Assembly: GCF_022376445.1 (NCBI RefSeq)
Contig: NW_025955029.1
Coordinates: forward strand, 1 to 64,000
Length of the DNA: 64,000 nucleotides
Reading direction: 5' to 3'
Source: Fomitopsis serialis
Lineage: Eukaryota; Basidiomycota; Agaricomycetes; Polyporales; Fomitopsidaceae
Below are positions 59,010 through 64,000 of the stretch, piece after piece. The position numbers and the translations under genes were made by a program. Within the stretch, counting starts at the first letter, position 1, and every line of letters starts with the position of its first letter. The notes beneath the pieces are model-generated. The model did no database searches, had not been told where the DNA came from, and saw nothing but the letters and a program-made list of their open reading frames with translations.

Positions 59010-62000
59010 GTTTCATGCTGCGTCGTCCAGAAGATTGGCTACGACCTGCTCAGTACGCTGATCAGCTCAATCCAGCTGGCGTCGCCAGATCAGGTACTCA
59101 GGACCGTCGAATAACCCGAGGACGTAAATCGGGGAGTGTAGATGTGGAGTGTGCGGAGGCAGCGGGAGCAGCAGACGATAGACGAGCGAGTGCAGAACGT
59201 CCCGCGCAATGTTTGTATGCCTTCGACTCATCATCTATTCCAAAACGCTACGCTAGAAACACGGGTCTCGGAAAGACAAGCACAAGCTGAGCGCTGAGCA
59301 CTCACGTCGTGTCTTTGTCATGGTGTCGCGTCAAGTAGTGTACACTGATCTCCTGCAGGGCTCCTGTACCTTCCAGTCGTAAGTCGAGACGATGACTGGC
59401 CGTAGGGCACGCGCCGCGAGACACATTCTACGTATTGCCATCCGTCACCGAAGGGAACCGTCCTAGCGTGGCGACCAATCGACTCGCAACAGTCCCGGTA
59501 TGCACGACTACTGACAACACGGGTCAATTGTGCGTCATGAACAGTTGAGAGATCGAAGTCGCTCAATGGATTAGGCAGGCAGTCGAAGCCGAGCGTACGT
59601 GCAGGAACACGATGCTGACCACGAGTGGCAAGAGATGTTATACCCTCTTGTAGGTCAGATGTTCACCGACCAAAGAGCCAGGACGCTCAAGGGTTATACG
59701 CCGATGTAGTACCATGAAGCGGCGGGTCGCTGACCAGACTTTTTGGCGGGTACGTACTACAAAGCGGCTGAGGAAATCAGTGCACTTGAAGACGGTGAGT
59801 ACAATACGAGAATTCGATACTGGCGCGCGTGTGGTACCGTGCGGCTGCAGGCTGGAACGCACGACACAACGGGCTCCCAAGGATGATCATTGAGGCCTCG
59901 TGAATTAGAGCGAGACGCCGAGACGCAAATAGCACCTAGAATACTCAGCTTCCCGTCCACACACTCCATGTGTCCCGGATGAATACGAGCTTAGAGAGAG
60001 CCACGGTGTATGCGCCGTGCACACCATTGAAGAGCGCAGAGGAGAGGGTGTTTACGCAAGTCAGTTGCTTGTAGACCGCCCGAATCACCGCCCGCAACTG
60101 CCAGGAAGTCGGAGTGCCGCGCGCTCGAAGGACTGATTCCGAGATCAGCTTCGTAGACACAGAAGCGCAATTTGACCACACATACAGAGAACCGCAGATT
60201 ACGCACCACGATGCACAGAGCTGCGACTCAGTGCGAGTACCCGGGATACGCAGAAGCCAGGCTCAAGGTCTGGACTCCCGTGGACGTCTTCATTTTCGTA
60301 GGGTCCCAGCCCGAGTTGCACGAACCTCGCGGCGGCGAAACGTGCGAGCCAAGTATGCGCACGTTCGTCATAAGAGAGGAAGCTAACTCGCGAGTAGCCT
60401 CGAAGCACACCAGGACAAAAAAATACTCGTGTTACGCACCTCGCATGCAGTCGTATACACGTCAACCGACTTGACACAAAACAGGGTCTCGCGCCGTCGG
60501 CGCGCGTTTGAAGAGTCACTACACGCAGTCCACTGTAATAGGGATTAGGTGACGTATGATTATAAACTTCAAACGGGCTGAAATACTCACTGGGCGAGAT
60601 ATCCCGCCACCCACTCCGTCGCGGTATCGTAACCTCGTAGGTCGGTTTTCGGCGAGAGTGGACGGAGAATACGATGCCTTGTCTCCCCGTAGATACGAGG
60701 CACCGCATGCATGCGCTGCAACGCACTCGCCGAGGTGGAAGGAGGGACGATTGCAACTGTCACGGGGAACGTCGCTACAAAATATACCTAGTATACGCAC
60801 CTAGTATGTAGCCATCGTGCTGCTCGCCTTCAAGACCACCTCGCGAGCCTTCTCCGCGTATCCGAGGGTATCGACGAAAGTTGCTTGATAGTCGTTGATA
60901 GGCCAGCCCAACACCGACGGCCCCGGTCGGCAGACGCGTTGGCGTTGTACGGTCTCCGGGTCTCGGGCGTCCTGATATCTTCTGCGCCTACTTACACGCA
61001 AGCTGGGTATCTCGGATTCACAACTCGTCCGGCATGCACGAGCTGTCCACTGATGAACGCAGATGGCACGATCAGGGACTGCGTGGTAGCAGGGAGAGGC
61101 GCATGCATACCCAACATTAAAGCAGGCAGACTCCGTCCGCCCATCCTCCTCGATCCCAGCTGTGCGATCATAACAGCTTGTCGGCGTAGAGCTCAGACAG
61201 AGCGTAGTTGACTCCGAACGAATGTTATGAGCGACGGGCGTGCCAGTGGTAGGGTGTTGGTCTGGATTGATGCGCCCGCGTCGCGTCTTGGTCACTCGCG
61301 TCCAGGTCGTTCTCCGGCGCTTCCGTTCTCTTGATCACCGCCGCCACTACGCTTTTCAGTACTCAGTCGCCGTTTGGCATCGTGCACCTCTATGTAGTCC
61401 GCCGCGCTGGAATCGCCGGCAATGCATCCAATCCCTCCTCTGGTCCGACCTTCGATCCTGCCCTTCGAGATCAACATCTAGGATCAACATACGCTGCCCT
61501 CGGTAGTGACCGGTATCCAGAACACTGACCACGACGTCACTAAATGGCTGCGTCTGCGAGATAAGTAACACACGCTTAACGTCGTCGACCTGGCGCGTGG
61601 TCGCCAAGCTGGAGGGCACTACGCGTTATGCACGTCACTAGTTGTCGCCCATCTCTCCCCACCCTGCTGTCCTATACGCCGCACGCGCTTCCCGCCGGTA
61701 CGTACTCAATCGTACTGGCAGCTACAGCGTCACGCGGACTCGCCGGGCCCATCGAGCGGTTGAAGCTGCACGAACGCGTCGAACACGAAGTGAATCTTTT
61801 CGTACAAGTCAACCGTGGAGGGTCAGCGGGGTGTTTCTGTGAAGGAGCAAAGCGGGTTTTGCAGCGTACGCAACTCGAGGTACAGACTGTATATACAGTT
61901 GATTTGACTTGAACGTACAGTCTGTTCCGGCCATCACGCGCACCGTGGTTGATTTATTGCATAGGCATACCGCATAATGTATCCATCGCTCAGCTCGCGC

Positions 62001-63807
62001 ATATATGCGCGCGATACCGATCATGCGATGTCGCGATCCAACATCATACTGTGCGCGTTTGTCATTCTTTTGCTAGAGAGGCAGATGCTGATGATTTCGA
62101 AGGGGCGGTCTGGCGAGAAGCGAGCTCAGGCGTCTCCTGACTCACTAACCTCTGGTGTATGCTGTTCGTCGTTTGCGGTGGCGTCGCCACGTCTTTACAG
62201 GCCTAACAGCATGGCATCCGTTCCATTGCCCCATCCAGGCTCGGTTCAACAGCCGCCCAGCCATCCCACGTTTCCCCCGACTGCGTGCCGTGGCCCTCGC
62301 AAATCTCAGTATCTGCGAAATCGATGTACCAATACAAATTCGCACTGGTTCACTCTGCAAACAATACCGCAATGGCAGCAATCATCGCTACAGAACGAAC
62401 AAAATGGTGCATCCGAGTATTTCTGCCGTTCATGCTTGTCCCGCATCGACGTCTGTAACTAATGTTGCGCTGGTGTCATCTGCCTAGCATCGACCGATCG
62501 CACTGTCGTTTTCTCGACTGGACGTACGTGTCAATCACGGCCTCTTCTCGTTCAAGAGCCATTCTAATCACTCGAGCGACTAACGAACACGGCGGAGGTG
62601 CGCCATGACGCGTGACGGCCCGCATATAGACCCGTCACTTGCAGTCTCAAGTCCGGCAACGTGGTGATCGGAGGGACGTGTTAACTCTGGCGTAGCGCGA
62701 GATGTTGTCTTCCATCGGCGAGCGAGCGGCGGAGGTCAGCGCGGGCTTGGTTTCGGAACGGACGAGGCTCGTGGACGACGCGCAGGGGTCCAGTCCAGAG
62801 GGGAGAGGAGTTAGGGCGGACCGATCAGCGACGTGAGTGCTACGCATGCTCTCGATTACTGGATCACTCCTTCCTCAGTACTCTTTATGTGTAACATCTG
62901 TTGGGGAACTTGACGCACGTACACCCTATTGTCAATGACATGATGCGATGTTCGTTCACCGATCAAGTTCGTGTTGTCCGTATCCAAGTCCGCGATTATT
63001 CGAGGAACAGTATTGTTCCTGATTCGTACCCATCCATGTCGACGTGTCCTAGTCTGGAGGTAGCGAAAAGGTGCCCCGCCGTCAGTGACTACGAGACCAT
63101 ACTTACGCTTGTATCGCTATAGTCGTCATCTTGTCTGCACACACGATGCGGAAGCTGAGAGTGATTCTGAGTGATGTATGCGGCCACGTAACTCGAGTTG
63201 ATCACTGCCCCAGCGCAGATGACTGCGCTTCGAAAGTATCGATTGTCCCGCTAAGTACCATCATGCGAGAGCGCTGCGTGTATTCTTAGGTGAAATGGTA
63301 CTACGTGTACATGTGGTGCATGGGTACTAGTACTATCGAAATGAATAATTCCGGAGACATCGGCAAGAAGTCTGCTGACTGCGACGACAGAGGACCCGAA
63401 GTCGAGAGAAAACCGCGCACTGCATACAGCCGTTTCGTCAAACGCGAGGCGCAAGGACGAGACATGGTCACGCGTGGGATCGAGACTGGTACGAGCAGCA
63501 ACTACTAGTAGACAACAAAGAAAGACAAAGATGAACATGATCGACCGAGTGGATTGGTGTTTGTAGCGTGGACTCCGGTGCCTATCGTCTGAACAGAGCT
63601 CTGGGAGCGAAATCGACCGGAATGGGCGTAGGCTCGGAAACGAGAAATTGATGACTGCGTTCGAACGTCGTCGATGCTCTAGGATCCCCTGCTTTTCCTC
63701 ATTTATAGTTCGCAGGATCGACGCTATAGAGCCAAGCGTGCAGCGAGAGAGGTCGCTCAACTCGTCCTCCGGCACTTTCTATCTCATGCACTGGGTTCTC
63801 CTGGGTC
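59010..63807. other. Long stretch without supportable genes
   Basis: Almost 5 kb with only short mixed frames. The part at about 63250-63660, 3' of the partial F-box gene, has a minus-strand hydrophobic run (IFVFLCCLLVVAA) and weak similarity to the dispersed repeat at 18570 and 31520. It may be an eroded tail exon or flank of that gene. Confidence 0.4.
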
Positions 63808-64000
63808 CTAGATACGCGATCCATCAGGAAGTTCCAGCGCAATGACTCCACGAGCCAGCCAAGGACTAAAGAGGGGAACGAGGAAGGACTTGACGGTAGC
63901 CGACGTGCATAGCGTTTCTGCAACGCAGTTTGAAGCGTGTTCTTGGTTCGAGCCCATGCTGACGCGGAAGGTGACAGCCGCATAGGACAACCTTGCAAAT
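63808..64000 (-). CDS. F-box family protein, C-terminal end only (paralogue 5)
   Basis: The frame is open to the window edge and ends at a stop at 63808-63810. The visible 63 residues include AAVTFRVS, matching the AAVTVSVR segment of paralogue 3, and the family end block SFLVPLFSPWLARGV, IALELPDGSRI. The F-box itself would lie beyond 64000. It stops right after the block, like copies A and B in lacking the extended membrane tail of paralogue 3. Confidence 0.8.
   Translation of the reverse strand, partial: FARLSYAAVTFRVSMGSNQEHASNCVAETLCTSATVKSFLVPLFSPWLARGVIALELPDGSRI

Noticed and set aside
1..64000. CRISPR array or prokaryotic operon
   Set aside because: Introns, F-box genes, KDZ and Plavaka elements show a fungal nuclear genome; no regular repeat-spacer array is present. 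The palindromes at 85-612 have irregular spacing and alternate in orientation.

Overview
The window looks like nuclear DNA of a filamentous basidiomycete, most likely an Agaricomycete. Genes are dense and carry many short introns (mostly 46-85 bp, GT-AG with clear branch sites). The host genes are an ATP synthase subunit j, a monocarboxylate-type MFS transporter, two NAD(P)-binding oxidoreductases and an expanded F-box family. Two large DNA transposons belong to the Plavaka/Tnp2-like and KDZ groups, both typical of Agaricomycetes. No tRNA, rRNA or CRISPR was seen. Gene models below were built by hand; each listed exon set keeps the frame across every intron, except where a frameshift or stop is stated.

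Layout. 1-0.6 kb: satellite of CG-rich perfect palindromes. 2.6-5.1 kb: a secreted-then-anchored single-pass membrane protein (-) diverging from ATP18 (+). 5.8-8.4 kb: two convergent NAD(P)-binding proteins, both with single-base indel signatures. 12.3-15.8 kb: a 14-exon MFS transporter. 19.1-21.5 kb and 51.3-53.8 kb: two copies of a segmental duplication, each holding an intact F-box gene on the minus strand. 23.4-25.3 kb: a broken F-box paralogue. 28.1-29.85 kb: a foldback palindrome with two 780-bp arms around a 190-bp spacer; the arms contain a degenerate pentamer array. 32.2-39.85 kb: a complete Plavaka/Tnp2-like transposon with two genes. 39.9-40.8 kb: G-rich minisatellite. 42.07-50.82 kb: a complete KDZ transposon with 346-bp inverted repeats, an 8-bp target duplication and three intact genes, inserted inside the first exon of a small gene whose halves remain on either side. 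57.2-59.0 kb: a fourth F-box gene. 63.8-64.0 kb: the 3' end of a fifth, running off the window.

How it fits together. The left 16 kb is ordinary host gene space, except for the terminal satellite. From about 18 kb on it is an accessory region of duplicated F-box genes, transposons and their debris. Transposon genes remain open and spliceable, which suggests recent activity. The F-box proteins share an N-terminal F-box, a leucine-rich middle and a distinctive C-terminal block, and probably act as substrate receptors of SCF ubiquitin ligases. Long stretches without genes (8.4-12.3, 15.8-18.6, 25.3-28.1, 53.8-57.2 and 59.0-63.8 kb) hold no open frame that I can support.
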